From NCBI GenBank assembly GCA_902727945.1, contig CACVAV010000299.1, positions 1 through 17,777 of the forward strand: DNA of 17,777 nucleotides, given 5' to 3'. Below the pieces are notes generated by a model. It was not told the origin of the DNA. It saw nothing but the letters and a program-made list of their open reading frames with translations, and made no database searches. Below, piece after piece: positions 6,953 to 14,885 of the stretch; position 1 is the first letter of the stretch; every line of letters starts with the position of its first letter. The position numbers and the translations under genes were made by a program. Source of the DNA: an uncultured Thiotrichaceae bacterium (GTDB lineage: Bacteria; Pseudomonadota; Gammaproteobacteria; Thiotrichales; Thiotrichaceae).

Positions 6953-7753
6953 TTAAACGCCGGGGCATTGCTTGCCAGTAGCTTCTTTCTTCAGTTGTTC
7001 GACTGCTTTGAACAGACGTTGAGCCTGATCATTCTTTCCCTCTTTTGAACGCAAGACGGCCTGTCGATTTAATTCTGTTATCTTCTGTGTGATTGTCTGG
7101 CAGGATTGCTGTGAGGCTGTTGTCAGAACAGATGGGCGCGCCGGAGTCGGTGCTGCCGGGCGATTCGCTGCGGCTTGTTGCTGGGCGCGGCGCTGCTGAG
7201 CTGCTGCTGCCTGTTGTTGGGTGGCGCGTTGCTGAGCAGCACGCTGTTGAGCCGTGCGTTGCTGAGCTGCCCTTTGTTGAGCTTGGTAAGCCGCCCGTTG
7301 TTGAGCTATCAATCTTTCTCTGGCATTTGTGGGTTGTGGGCGGTTAGCGGCGGCTCGTTGCTGTTGTTGGCGACGTACCTGAGCTAAGCGCTGCTGTTCT
7401 TGTTGCTGAGCCTGGCGACGCCGGGCTGCCAGCTGTTGTTGCTGTTGTTGTTCGCGACGACGAGCTTCAGCCTGGCGCTGTTGTAGTGTCCGGGGTGTTG
7501 CTCTTGGTGTTGCTGCACGATTTGCCCCCGCCGGTTGTGCACGCCGGTTATTGCTGGCTACCCGTGAGAGGCGGTTGGATGCCGCAGCGGTACGCCGTGC
7601 CAGCGCTGCGCTACCTTGCTCAGGTGCCGGGCCGGGTGTCATGCTGCGATAACAGTAATAGGAAATGCCACAGTTAACGGCATAGGCATTGCTGCTGGTT
7701 AAGGCGGTAACAACCAGCCCGGCTACCAGCATCAGGATTTTGTTGTAGCTCAT
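6953..7753 (-). CDS. exported Q/R/A-rich low-complexity protein, unknown function
   Basis: I do not recognise this 266-aa protein. Residues 1-25 form a clear Sec signal peptide with a hydrophobic core (ILMLVAGLVVTAL) and a likely cleavage after AYA. Residues about 85-200 are almost entirely Gln, Arg and Ala in short repeating units such as AAQQRT and AAQQRA, probably a strongly basic helix or coiled coil. Two cysteines (C28, C34) come right after the signal peptide. Two more lie in the C-terminal segment (QQSCQTITQK and GKQCPGV), so the low-complexity part is bracketed by possible disulfide ends. The C-terminus (ITELNRQAVLRSKEGKNDQAQRL) looks like a short helical domain. AAGGAA lies 7 nt before the ATG. 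It appears to stand alone between two possible terminators. Confidence 0.8.
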   Translation of the reverse strand: MSYNKILMLVAGLVVTALTSSNAYAVNCGISYYCYRSMTPGPAPEQGSAALARRTAAASNRLSRVASNNRRAQPAGANRAATPRATPRTLQQRQAEARRREQQQQQQLAARRRQAQQQEQQRLAQVRRQQQQRAAANRPQPTNARERLIAQQRAAYQAQQRAAQQRTAQQRAAQQRATQQQAAAAQQRRAQQQAAANRPAAPTPARPSVLTTASQQSCQTITQKITELNRQAVLRSKEGKNDQAQRLFKAVEQLKKEATGKQCPGV

Positions 7754-7898
7754 GAAAAATTCCTTCGTATTTTATGGATCAAATTGGCCAGATGGGTGGT
7801 GTGTTTTGATCGGGGATTCGTGTTGGACTCTTAATGTTTCGCAGAGTTTAGCAAAATACAAATACTTAAGCAGCAAGACAGCTATTTTCGGTGAATTA

Positions 7899-7932
7899 AA
7901 AAATGACCATCTTTTGCAAGGAAGCCATTTTT
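7899..7932 (-). terminator. possible terminator after slyD
   Basis: On the minus strand AAAAATGGCT (7932-7923) can pair with GGTCATTTTT (7908-7899), allowing two G-U pairs, and the right arm runs into T residues. It lies 37 nt after the slyD stop codon and before the start of the next gene, which fits the end of the long minus-strand cluster. The stem is A-T rich and the loop is 14 nt, so confidence is modest. Confidence 0.42.
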
Positions 7933-7968
7933 CATTTCAGTGTGCGTCAGTGTGCGGTGATTCTGGAT

Positions 7969-8460
7969 TTAGTGGCCGCAATCGCCATGAGCATCATGGG
8001 CATGGCCATGTGTTAACTCTTCTGCTGTTGCTTCACGTACATCCAGTACTGTCACATCAAAATGCAGTGTTTCACCCGCTAACGGGTGGTTGCCATCAAT
8101 AGTGATGGTGTCACCTTCCACTGCCGTAATTGTGATGACTTGTTCGCCCGCATTAGTTTGGGCATTAAACTGGGTACCCGGCACCAGTTGAGATGGATTA
8201 ACATCACCAAACATGTCTGCTGAGACCTGCTGAGTCAGACGCTCATCATGGACACCATAAGCATCTTCGGGCGGAATAGTGACTTCAAGTTTGTCACTGG
8301 CCGTCTTGCCGACTAAGGCAGTTTCCAGTCCGGAAATAATATTGTTCGCGCCGTGCAGATAAACAAAAGGTGATTCGGTCGTTGCCTCATCGAGGATTTC
8401 ACCTTTGGTATCGGTAAGTACATAACTAAGGCTGGCAACGGAGTTTTGGGCAATTTGCAT
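7969..8460 (-). CDS. slyD: FKBP-type peptidyl-prolyl isomerase, SlyD-like
   Basis: A cytoplasmic prolyl isomerase and chaperone whose metal-binding tail can donate nickel. The 163-aa protein aligns along its length with E. coli SlyD: an FKBP half (SLSYVLTDTKGEILDEA, FVYLHGANNIISGLETAL, PEDAYG), the inserted IF chaperone flap (about 72-125), then DGNHPLAGETLHFDVTVLDVREAT. The tail HGHAHDAHGDCGH holds five histidines and one cysteine, shorter than the E. coli tail but of the same kind. I start it at the ATG at 8460, with AAGGAC 5 nt upstream. A longer in-frame start at 8523 would overlap lpxL and adds no conserved sequence. It lies 13 nt after lpxL, as the last gene of the cluster. Confidence 0.93.
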   Translation of the reverse strand: MQIAQNSVASLSYVLTDTKGEILDEATTESPFVYLHGANNIISGLETALVGKTASDKLEVTIPPEDAYGVHDERLTQQVSADMFGDVNPSQLVPGTQFNAQTNAGEQVITITAVEGDTITIDGNHPLAGETLHFDVTVLDVREATAEELTHGHAHDAHGDCGH

Positions 8461-8473
8461 TTTTTGTCCTTGG

Positions 8474-9394
8474 CTAACAACAACTATCGGGGAAGTTGTC
8501 TTTATGTGTTTTATAGCGGTCACTGTTATCCGGCGCTGTTTTGAAGCGACGATGTGTCCATAAATATTGGTCGGGGAATTCCCGTACCTGCTGTTCGATC
8601 AACTGATTGATGCGTAATGTGTCATCGGCTACTGACTCACCGGGGAAGTTTTCCAGTTCCGGTAAAAAACGTAATAAATAACCATCACCATTTCGCACAG
8701 TGAAGAAGGGTATCACTTTTGAGGTACCTATGCCTGCTATGCGACTGGTGGCAGTATTAGTCGCCGCTGCTATGCCGAAAAATGGTACAAACAGGCGGTT
8801 TTTCTGCTTAAAGTGTTGATCCTGAGCGTACCAGACGGCATGACCTTTTTTCAGGCTTTGTAACATCGTGCGAATACGCGTACGTGGAATAGCTTTGCCA
8901 TAACGTTTGGCACGTAGCTTAGCGACCAGTTGTTCGATCACCGGGTTTTGATGGGGACGATAAACAACATGCAGAGGCAGGTGAGGAGCCAACATGCGTC
9001 CCCCTAATTCCAGACTGGTGAAATGTGCACTGAGTAGAACAACACCACCGGTTTCTAAGGCTTTGTGTAAATGTTCTATGCCTTCCAATTGTGTTAGTTT
9101 TGCCAGCTTTTTTTCATTGCCCCACCAGCTCATGGCTGTCTCTAACAGGCCTTGTCCGAGTGAAACGAAGTGCTGGCGGTTGAGTTGTTGGCGTTCTTTA
9201 TTACTGCGTTCAGGGAAGGCCAGTTCAAGATTGACACAGCAGATGTGGCGGCGTTTTTTTAGGAAGTGATGCATCAACAGGCCGAGCCATTTCCCCAGGC
9301 GCATTTGTAGTGACCAGGGGAGCTGGACGATTAGCCATAGGACGCCAAGACCTAGCCAGGTTGGCCAATAGCGTGGGTGTAAGTTGTTATTCAT
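8474..9394 (-). CDS. lpxL: lipid A biosynthesis acyltransferase, LpxL/HtrB family
   Basis: Adds a secondary acyl chain to Kdo-lipid A at the inner membrane, normally lauroyl in E. coli. At 306 aa it has the same length as E. coli LpxL and shares its N-terminal pattern LHPRYWPTWLGLGVLWLIVQLP, an N-terminal membrane anchor. The catalytic HX4E motif is HFTSLE (H124, E129). Other family blocks are VYRPHQNPVIE, WYAQDQHF, VFVPFFG-like LFVPFFGI and the C-terminal QYLWTHRRFKT. Its ATG overlaps the stop of the upstream family 4 glycosyltransferase by 8 bp, so the two are translated together. Acyl chain choice (LpxL, LpxM or LpxP type) cannot be settled by eye; the LpxL label is the best fit. Confidence 0.92.
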   Translation of the reverse strand: MNNNLHPRYWPTWLGLGVLWLIVQLPWSLQMRLGKWLGLLMHHFLKKRRHICCVNLELAFPERSNKERQQLNRQHFVSLGQGLLETAMSWWGNEKKLAKLTQLEGIEHLHKALETGGVVLLSAHFTSLELGGRMLAPHLPLHVVYRPHQNPVIEQLVAKLRAKRYGKAIPRTRIRTMLQSLKKGHAVWYAQDQHFKQKNRLFVPFFGIAAATNTATSRIAGIGTSKVIPFFTVRNGDGYLLRFLPELENFPGESVADDTLRINQLIEQQVREFPDQYLWTHRRFKTAPDNSDRYKTHKDNFPDSCC

Positions 9395-10457
9395 TGATCA
9401 GACCAAGGTACTGTCGTGTGATGACTTGTGACGTAAATTTTTCAGGCATCGTTATTTTGAATAAATCAGGTGTAGTTGAAACGTCATAAATTTTTTTGGC
9501 CAATTCAGTTTCATTATCAGTAGCTACCAGATTATTTTTCGGCAGAATTTCTCCGGGGCCGGAAGGACAGTCTGTACTAATCACCGGAACATCAAGTACA
9601 AGTGCCTCCAGTATGACCATGGCTAAACCTTCATAGTCGGACGACAAGACCATCGCAGTAGCTCCGGCAATAATCGGGTAGGGGTTGGCATGAAAGCCCG
9701 CAAAAATTACCCGGTGTTTTATGTTGAGTGCTTGTACTAATGATTCTGTTTGCTGCATCAGAGGCCCCTGTCCTACTAATACCAGTTTTAAAGGGCTATT
9801 GCTTTGAGCATAAGCTCTTATTAAACGATCGTGCCGTTTAGCTGATTTAAACTTTCCAACATGGATAAGGTATGGAGAGGAGAAATCAATAGGATTTGGT
9901 TTGTTGGCCGAGCTTTGAATAAAATCAACATCAACAGGGTTATAGATATGTCTGACTTGAGTGTGATCGGGTAACAAGCGCTTTAAATCGAGTAAAACAC
10001 CCTGGCTGACACAAATAACAGGCTTTTTCTTATAAATATTAATTACCTGATCGATGTCGGATGGCTTTCCGTTTGATGAGCTGTCGGTAAATTCCTTGCT
10101 AATTGTATTGTGAACAATCAGATGCGTATTGGGTAAATGGCTCCCGGACATTATCCGGTCAGCAGGCAGAAGGTTAGATAAAACCAGGTCTGGTACAGAG
10201 CCAATGCATCGGGTAATAAATCTGTCCAGAATTTGGGTCAGCAGTTTTGCCCGCCATTTGCGTGGAATCCAACGCCAGTATTTCATTGGGAAAACATGAG
10301 TCGTTAGCATGTTTCTTGAGGGCAACTCATGAACACTCTTAAAGCAAACTATATGACACTGATGACCCTGGCTAATGAGTTCATCAGCCAGTGTGATCAT
10401 GACGCGCTCAGCACCATTACCTTTAAGGTCATTGATGATAATAGCAATAGTTTTCAT
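9387..10457 (-). CDS. glycosyltransferase family 4 (GT-B fold)
   Basis: A retaining GT-B glycosyltransferase of 356 aa, probably acting on the cytoplasmic face of the inner membrane. The N-terminal Rossmann half opens with IAIIINDLKGNGAERVMITLA, the usual acceptor-side glycine loop. The C-terminal sugar-nucleotide half shows PYLIHVGKFKSAKRHDRLI, LKLVLVGQGPL and the EX7E signature (E276, E284) in DYEGLAMVILEA, followed by VPVISTDCPSGPGEIL. No transmembrane segment is evident. Its start overlaps the stop of the preceding family 25 gene in ATGA, and its end overlaps the lpxL start, so all three look translationally coupled. A role in lipooligosaccharide or core sugar addition is inferred from context; donor and acceptor are unknown. 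Confidence 0.9.
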   Translation of the reverse strand: MKTIAIIINDLKGNGAERVMITLADELISQGHQCHIVCFKSVHELPSRNMLTTHVFPMKYWRWIPRKWRAKLLTQILDRFITRCIGSVPDLVLSNLLPADRIMSGSHLPNTHLIVHNTISKEFTDSSSNGKPSDIDQVINIYKKKPVICVSQGVLLDLKRLLPDHTQVRHIYNPVDVDFIQSSANKPNPIDFSSPYLIHVGKFKSAKRHDRLIRAYAQSNSPLKLVLVGQGPLMQQTESLVQALNIKHRVIFAGFHANPYPIIAGATAMVLSSDYEGLAMVILEALVLDVPVISTDCPSGPGEILPKNNLVATDNETELAKKIYDVSTTPDLFKITMPEKFTSQVITRQYLGLINE

Positions 10458-11251
10458 GATGGAAAATCTTCAGCAATCAGTTCGATTGAGCGTTTCGTGC
10501 TTTGATGCAGAGTAGATAATTGTCTCCATCCCATTCTGAGTTGCGAGCTTATGCGCCGAACCTTGAAGGCAAATGCACCGCTGGACTGATTTGCAATGGA
10601 TACCGGTTTTACTTCGCTTGAGATGGCTGACTTGGTTTGAGTGCTGTTTGTTATATTGTAATGCTTGCATTGGTCGAGCTGGATTATGGCAGCAGGTTCG
10701 ACCTGATAAGCGTTTAACTCGTACGCACTGGATATGAATGCATCAGCTAGTGCCGGGGCAACCGTTCGTGCTTTATTGAGTAATTTTTTTGCGCCTGATG
10801 GCCACAATACGTAGCCCGCCGCGCCGGTGCGATCCTGATACAGTTTGAATAACTGATGATCTTTGGTTAACGTTTCACCCTGTTTGGCTACAATTTTTTT
10901 TCTACCACGGACTTCCAGGGTCACTAAATCGCAGAACCGGCAATTGACTAAAGTGCTTAATAGCGTAGGAACATGCCGGGAAAGCAAAGCATCGTCTTCC
11001 AGAATTAGGGTGGGTTGATTGTCTTTCAGCACAGTCTCCCATGATTGCTGATGGCTGAGATAACAAGCCAGCTCAGAGCGGCGCAGTGATCTTTCCCATC
11101 CCTGTGACATGGATTGATAAGTACTGTCCTCTATATCATTGACAGAAACGGCAGGCAAAATTTCAAAGTCTAATCCTAACTGTTTCAGTTGCTCCTGCTG
11201 AAAAATACGACGATCAGTAGAGCCAGCTAAGTTAATAACAAGAATTTTCAT
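10454..11251 (-). CDS. glycosyltransferase family 25 (LOS/LPS type)
   Basis: Family 25 covers the beta-galactosyl and related transferases of lipooligosaccharide synthesis (LgtB/LgtE type). The 265-aa protein begins MKILVINLAGSTDRR, with the family pattern of an N-terminal strand followed by ...STDR...Q...L. The metal-binding EDD motif is at 85-87 in LILEDDALLSRHVP, followed by GAAGYVLWPSGAKKLL. I start it at the ATG at 11251, matching the paralogue at 14886-15677. A GTG at 11266 would add five residues and overlap the upstream gene. The stop overlaps the next start by 4 bp. The C-terminal 70 residues are basic (FKVRRISSQLRMGWRQL), perhaps for membrane contact. Confidence 0.9.
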   Translation of the reverse strand: MKILVINLAGSTDRRIFQQEQLKQLGLDFEILPAVSVNDIEDSTYQSMSQGWERSLRRSELACYLSHQQSWETVLKDNQPTLILEDDALLSRHVPTLLSTLVNCRFCDLVTLEVRGRKKIVAKQGETLTKDHQLFKLYQDRTGAAGYVLWPSGAKKLLNKARTVAPALADAFISSAYELNAYQVEPAAIIQLDQCKHYNITNSTQTKSAISSEVKPVSIANQSSGAFAFKVRRISSQLRMGWRQLSTLHQSTKRSIELIAEDFPS

Positions 11252-11259
11252 TGCGCTGC

Positions 11260-12000
11260 TCACCACCAGCGGGTTTTATCGCGCGTATGACGTTGGCGAA
11301 AACGTTGGTACACAGTATCTTGATGTTGCAGGCGATTGAAAATTTCTGCGACCAGTGAGCCTGTTGAGTGCAAAGCCGAAATACTATCTATCCGCCAGCG
11401 CATATTGCGTAGCGTATCATCTGTACCTACTGCAAAAGCTGAAGTTCCATCGAATAAATCGACTCGCTTTGAAGTTAGCTGAGCTAGTCGTTCAGCGTTG
11501 TCAGGCACAGTTTCAGTACCCTGAAGGTAGCGCTCCGTTTCCTGCATCTTAACCGTATTCGCCAGTAGCGAAGCACTCAATGCTAGTGCTCGTTCTGTCG
11601 GATTGTCAGAATAATCAGCGAAGGTATCTGCTGCCGAGACCAGCCAACGGGTGTTTAGCTGGCTGCATAACCAATCTTTTTCCGTTTCCCATAGTTTTGT
11701 GAACTGCTGAAAATGTTCATCTACTTTGTATTCACGACGTATCAGTACGATCAGGGATGCGTGTACGTAGAGTAATTCTGGTTGTCCCGCAAACTCTTCC
11801 CTGAGGTTTAATAAATGCTGTTCCACATCTTTTTCAGCACCGTGTGTGTAATCAGGTGTAGTGCCTTCAATATATCGGGCTTTTAATGCTGAAAACTCAT
11901 TGTTTAATAGTGCACTGCTGGCTTTGCCTGCGCCGAAGCGTTTACGGTGCTGATTAAATGAGAGCAAGCGCTCGATACGGGATTTCTTACGGACTGACAT
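11260..12000 (-). CDS. hypothetical protein in glycosyltransferase cluster
   Basis: I do not recognise this 246-aa protein. It looks soluble, mostly helical and charged, with no signal peptide, no membrane segment and no DXD or nucleotide-binding motif. The N-terminus is very basic (VRKKSRIERLLSFNQHRKRFG). The middle (EQHLLNLREEFAGQPELLYVHASLIVLI) has the spacing of tetratricopeptide-like helix pairs, but this is only an impression. The end is also basic (QRFRQRHTRDKTRWW). The ATG at 12000 is used; a TTG one codon earlier is less likely. It follows the upstream gene by 5 bp and is 8 bp from the next start, so it belongs to the same transcript and probably serves the same glycan pathway. Confidence 0.78.
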   Translation of the reverse strand: MSVRKKSRIERLLSFNQHRKRFGAGKASSALLNNEFSALKARYIEGTTPDYTHGAEKDVEQHLLNLREEFAGQPELLYVHASLIVLIRREYKVDEHFQQFTKLWETEKDWLCSQLNTRWLVSAADTFADYSDNPTERALALSASLLANTVKMQETERYLQGTETVPDNAERLAQLTSKRVDLFDGTSAFAVGTDDTLRNMRWRIDSISALHSTGSLVAEIFNRLQHQDTVYQRFRQRHTRDKTRWW

Positions 12001-12005
12001 CAATT

Positions 12006-12737
12006 TTATTCCTGCCAGTACTGACTAATCCAGGCGGTTGGTCTGACAGGGCGATACCATTTATGCGTAATGCCCTGAATAGCTTCATCGGGTTCCGGAT
12101 GCCCGTGAAAGATAATGATCTTGGCCCCTTCCGGTATTTTTGCATCAATAAAATGGTTGAGCGGCCATTTTTGCATACAGTGGTATTTAAAACTGGGGCA
12201 CCAACTTTCCGGCCAAAACGTCAATTCACCGCGTTCGTGGATTTCTTTAGACAAGTAAGCCTGTTCATTGCGGTGTTGCTGTTGAATGATGGCGAAGTTA
12301 GTTTGAAATTTTTCGAGAATCTCAGCGTAGCGACCAATCTTAAAACGATAAACAGAAGAATTACCGATCATTCTTTTCCTGAGTTTAGCATCACGGATAA
12401 TGGCAAATTCAGCGGGGTATGAAAATAACGCATCAATATTGCTGACAATTACTACATCCAGATCCAGAAACAAGGCTTCTCCGCTTAAACCGCCCAATCC
12501 GTTTTGCAAAGTGGTCAGCTTATTCCAGCCTCGCTCCGGTGCTCCGGCGGGCAGATCAAGCACAGGCAGATCAAGAATCAGAACAGCGGGGTCAATACCC
12601 TGAGCATCATCAGTGAAACACACCAGTTGAAAGGGCAGGGTAAGATTACGTTTAATCATGCCATAGAGCTTGTTGACGTATTCAGCGCCGTATTTGTTAC
12701 CCCATTTCATACAGATAATATTGACGGATTGTTCCAT
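12006..12737 (-). CDS. putative DXD (GT-A) glycosyltransferase
   Basis: A 243-aa protein with the layout of a GT-A transferase. It has an N-terminal strand and loop (VNIICMKWGNKYGAEYVNKLY), the PFQLVCFTDD block, and RGWNKLTTL. The metal and nucleotide-sugar motif follows in ALFLDLDVVIVSNIDALF (D92, D94). The late HGHPEPDEA segment resembles the second metal ligand (HxxP...) of related enzymes. It may be a distant family 8-type enzyme; I cannot assign the family firmly. I start at the ATG at 12737 because the TTG at 12767 adds only non-conserved residues; the ribosome binding site is weak in both cases. The next gene starts 5 bp after its stop. Confidence 0.72.
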   Translation of the reverse strand: MEQSVNIICMKWGNKYGAEYVNKLYGMIKRNLTLPFQLVCFTDDAQGIDPAVLILDLPVLDLPAGAPERGWNKLTTLQNGLGGLSGEALFLDLDVVIVSNIDALFSYPAEFAIIRDAKLRKRMIGNSSVYRFKIGRYAEILEKFQTNFAIIQQQHRNEQAYLSKEIHERGELTFWPESWCPSFKYHCMQKWPLNHFIDAKIPEGAKIIIFHGHPEPDEAIQGITHKWYRPVRPTAWISQYWQE

Positions 12738-12886
12738 AGCTATTCTTTTGCACGGGTATATGGTCAATTAATGAGGGGAAAGCATACACGCTACAAAGGG
12801 GTAAAACCAGCTTATGACTGTCTTGCCTTGTGTCTATCCATCTCTACACTCCTGTGCATTATCCGGATCACGACGGGTGTGTTCGT
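12738..12886. other. gap within the glycosyltransferase cluster
   Basis: This 149-bp gap between two minus-strand genes is the longest inside the 8.5-15.7 kb cluster. It may hold an internal promoter, but I found no well-spaced pair of boxes and no strong hairpin. Confidence 0.4.
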
Positions 12887-14248
12887 TCACAAATGGCATC
12901 CGGTTCGTCCAGACATAGATGGAGCCGGTACTAAAGGCACATCCGGATAAATCGTATCGCGCAGGCCATGAATAAACTGTAGGGTCTTCAATCCATCAAA
13001 CCAACCCATGAGTTGTGCATCGAACTGTTTTTTTGTGGTACGTTGTCTTTGCTGTTTGGTGATGAAGCCAGTCAATCCGGCTTGTAATAAGATCTCACCA
13101 CTATTACCCGGTAACTCACTGAGCCACGTAGGTAAGTCATCCAGTGATGCCCATAGTTTATCAAAATGCTGTAGTACTTGCCTCAGCACGACAAAAGTTT
13201 GCGGGTGGTAATAACAGAAAGGTTTTCCTTGTGCTGTTAGTTGCATGATATTGGCCGCAGACATGCCGGTGCCGAAAGGCACGCGTTCTGATAATCTGGC
13301 TTGTAATTGAATCGTGGTTTGTTCTATCCGGCCTACTTTTCCGGATTTAATTAATTTGTTTAACAGGTAAAAATCTTCTCCGGCAGCGCGTTTCGGAAAG
13401 CCGCGCACATTGGCGTAAGCTGTTGCTTTGAAAGCCAGCGTACTGCCAATGGTGAAATGTGCATAAGGTGATCCGGCGTTTTTAAGACCATTCACGTAAT
13501 AGTGCATAGCTTGCTGATAAATCAGAGTGGCTTCCTGTACTTCTGATTCACCGCCGACATGCTCAAAGGCATAACAGGCTGCAACCCATTCGGGGTTCAC
13601 TTCAGAAAGCACGGAAAAATAATCATCCGGCAATAAGGCATCAGCGTCTGTTGAGCAAATCCATTTGCTGCTAATAATGTCTTTGGTGATTAATGCCAGT
13701 GCGATGTCGGTGCCTATTTTGCGGGCTAGTCCTACGCCGTATTTGGCTGGGAGAGGAGTGTTGAAGCGGTTTATTAGTAGGAGGTCTCCGTGTTGTGCGA
13801 GGTTTAAATCCCCTCCGTCTCCCCCATCTCGTTTTTTCAAAAACGAGAGAATACAAAGGGGAGTGCCTTCCAGTAACAACACATCCTTGCTGGAGGATTT
13901 CCCCCTTTGTAAAAGGGGGAACGAGGGGGATTTTGCTGTCCCGGCAATCAGAGTTAAATTCTCTTGCTGCCAAACAATTTCCCCACATGAAACCGCATCC
14001 TCAAATAACTGTTGCTGTGGTGCGAAATCTGTTTGAGTATCTGGCTGATTCACCACCAGAATCAATAACACATCCCGTTGAAACCAGTCTGACTGTAGGG
14101 CCCGCTGTAGAAATTCACTACTTTCCTGATAAGCCGGAATTACCACTACATGTTGGTAGTGTCTGTTGTCATCCGGCCAATGATTGATAGCGGCTGTTTC
14201 AGGTTCTGCGTAACGTTGTAAATATTGTGTGACCGCTTTTGTGGACAT
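12887..14248 (-). CDS. glycosyltransferase family 2-like protein with in-frame repeat insert
   Basis: A 453-aa GT-A type transferase. The donor-binding start is HVVVIPAYQESSEFLQRAL (33-51), the DXD motif is WICSTDADALLPDDYF (D201, D203), and the later RAAGEDFYLLNKLIKSGKV block is the usual GED acceptor/base region. Residues about 105-149 are unlike the rest. They are encoded by a palindromic element at 13806-13933 and read SPSFPLLQRGK ... FLKKRDGGDGGDLN, placed between the second strand and the DLLLINRFNTPLPAKYGVGLARK segment. The frame is kept, so the protein may still be active with an extra surface loop. Its start lies 2 nt after the miaE stop. The acceptor is unknown. The C-terminal 150 residues are helical with no clear family. 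Confidence 0.82.
   Translation of the reverse strand: MSTKAVTQYLQRYAEPETAAINHWPDDNRHYQHVVVIPAYQESSEFLQRALQSDWFQRDVLLILVVNQPDTQTDFAPQQQLFEDAVSCGEIVWQQENLTLIAGTAKSPSFPLLQRGKSSSKDVLLLEGTPLCILSFLKKRDGGDGGDLNLAQHGDLLLINRFNTPLPAKYGVGLARKIGTDIALALITKDIISSKWICSTDADALLPDDYFSVLSEVNPEWVAACYAFEHVGGESEVQEATLIYQQAMHYYVNGLKNAGSPYAHFTIGSTLAFKATAYANVRGFPKRAAGEDFYLLNKLIKSGKVGRIEQTTIQLQARLSERVPFGTGMSAANIMQLTAQGKPFCYYHPQTFVVLRQVLQHFDKLWASLDDLPTWLSELPGNSGEILLQAGLTGFITKQQRQRTTKKQFDAQLMGWFDGLKTLQFIHGLRDTIYPDVPLVPAPSMSGRTGCHL
13806..13933. repeat. palindromic MITE-like element inside a coding region
   Basis: About 128 bp with inverted ends (AAATCCCC at 13806-13813, GGGGATTT at 13926-13933). Inside are a left hairpin (TCTCGTTTTT 13827-13836 with AAAAACGAGA 13839-13848) and a right hairpin (TTCCCCCTTT 13899-13908 with AAAGGGGGAA 13912-13921). 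An inner pair, ACAAAGGGG (13853-13861) with CCCCTTTGT (13902-13910), encloses a further CTTCCAG/CTGGAG pairing. It has no transposase and no clear target duplication. Translated in several frames it gives PPFxKGG-like peptides, which I recall as common products of dispersed repeats in various bacterial genomes. Confidence 0.8.
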
Positions 14249-14250
14249 GC

Positions 14251-14823
14251 TTAATGCAGTGCAGCACGTAACGGCAGCTTAGCGCAAATGGCCGCTTCCT
14301 CATTCAATAACTCATCCAGTCGTTGATCAACATCCTCTTTGCTAAAATAACGCTCTGCCAGCTCTATAAAAACGTGGCTATGTTTGGCTTCAGATTTTGC
14401 AATCGCCTGATAAAACTGTTTTTCTTTGCCAGCAGGCAAAGCATCTGCTACCAGTTGGAAGCGTTCATAGCCCCGTGCTTCAATGATGCCTGCGATCAAT
14501 AGTCTGTCCAGCATGAAAAACTCCGTGCCTTGGCGGAATAATTTACGTAGCTGGTTGATGTAAGGATCTTTTTCATCAGCACCCATAATAATGCCGCGTT
14601 GCAGTATCAGTTTAACGACTTGCTTGAAGTGCACCATTTCTTCAACAGCGAGGTCGGTCATTTCCCGTACAATATCAGTCTTGTCGGGGTAGTGAGACAC
14701 CATTGATATAGCCATGCCGGAAGCTTTTTTTTCAGCAGCTGCGTGATCCATTAAGAACGAATTAAAATCAGCCAGCACAGTGTCTGTCCAATCTGCGGGT
14801 GTGGTGTATCTAAGGGTTAGCAC
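14251..14823 (-). CDS. miaE: tRNA-(ms2io6A)-hydroxylase MiaE
   Basis: A diiron oxygenase that hydroxylates the isopentenyl side chain of 2-methylthio-N6-isopentenyladenosine at position 37 of tRNAs reading codons that begin with U. The 190-aa protein belongs to the short form. The ferritin-like four-helix ligands are visible: E31 in DHAAAEKKASG, E62 and H65 in EEMVHF, E115 in IIEARGYERF, and E145 and H148 in KSEAKHSHVF. It starts with GTG; no ATG upstream or near fits, and the family N-terminus begins about here. It follows the family 25 gene after 62 bp and ends 2 nt before the next glycosyltransferase, an odd place for a tRNA enzyme. It needs oxygen, so an aerobic or facultative host is implied. 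Confidence 0.93.
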   Translation of the reverse strand: MLTLRYTTPADWTDTVLADFNSFLMDHAAAEKKASGMAISMVSHYPDKTDIVREMTDLAVEEMVHFKQVVKLILQRGIIMGADEKDPYINQLRKLFRQGTEFFMLDRLLIAGIIEARGYERFQLVADALPAGKEKQFYQAIAKSEAKHSHVFIELAERYFSKEDVDQRLDELLNEEAAICAKLPLRAALH

Positions 14824-14885
14824 AGGTTTTTGCTCTCAGATAGGATGAGGTTTATTTATTCAGCCATTCTATAACAGTTGAGAAC

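Noticed and set aside
7093..7387. Plus-strand frames opposite the Q-rich gene
   Set aside because: They are the Leu/Ser/Ala-rich complements of the Gln/Arg/Ala repeat codons, as expected of a low-complexity shadow.
8461..8523. Upstream extension of slyD by 21 codons
   Set aside because: It overlaps the lpxL coding region and is unlike any SlyD N-terminus, while the ATG at 8460 has a good ribosome site and matches the family start.
13665..14187. Antisense open frames across the family 2-like glycosyltransferase
   Set aside because: They are open mainly because of the palindromic element, which reads as similar peptides in several frames; no independent start signal.
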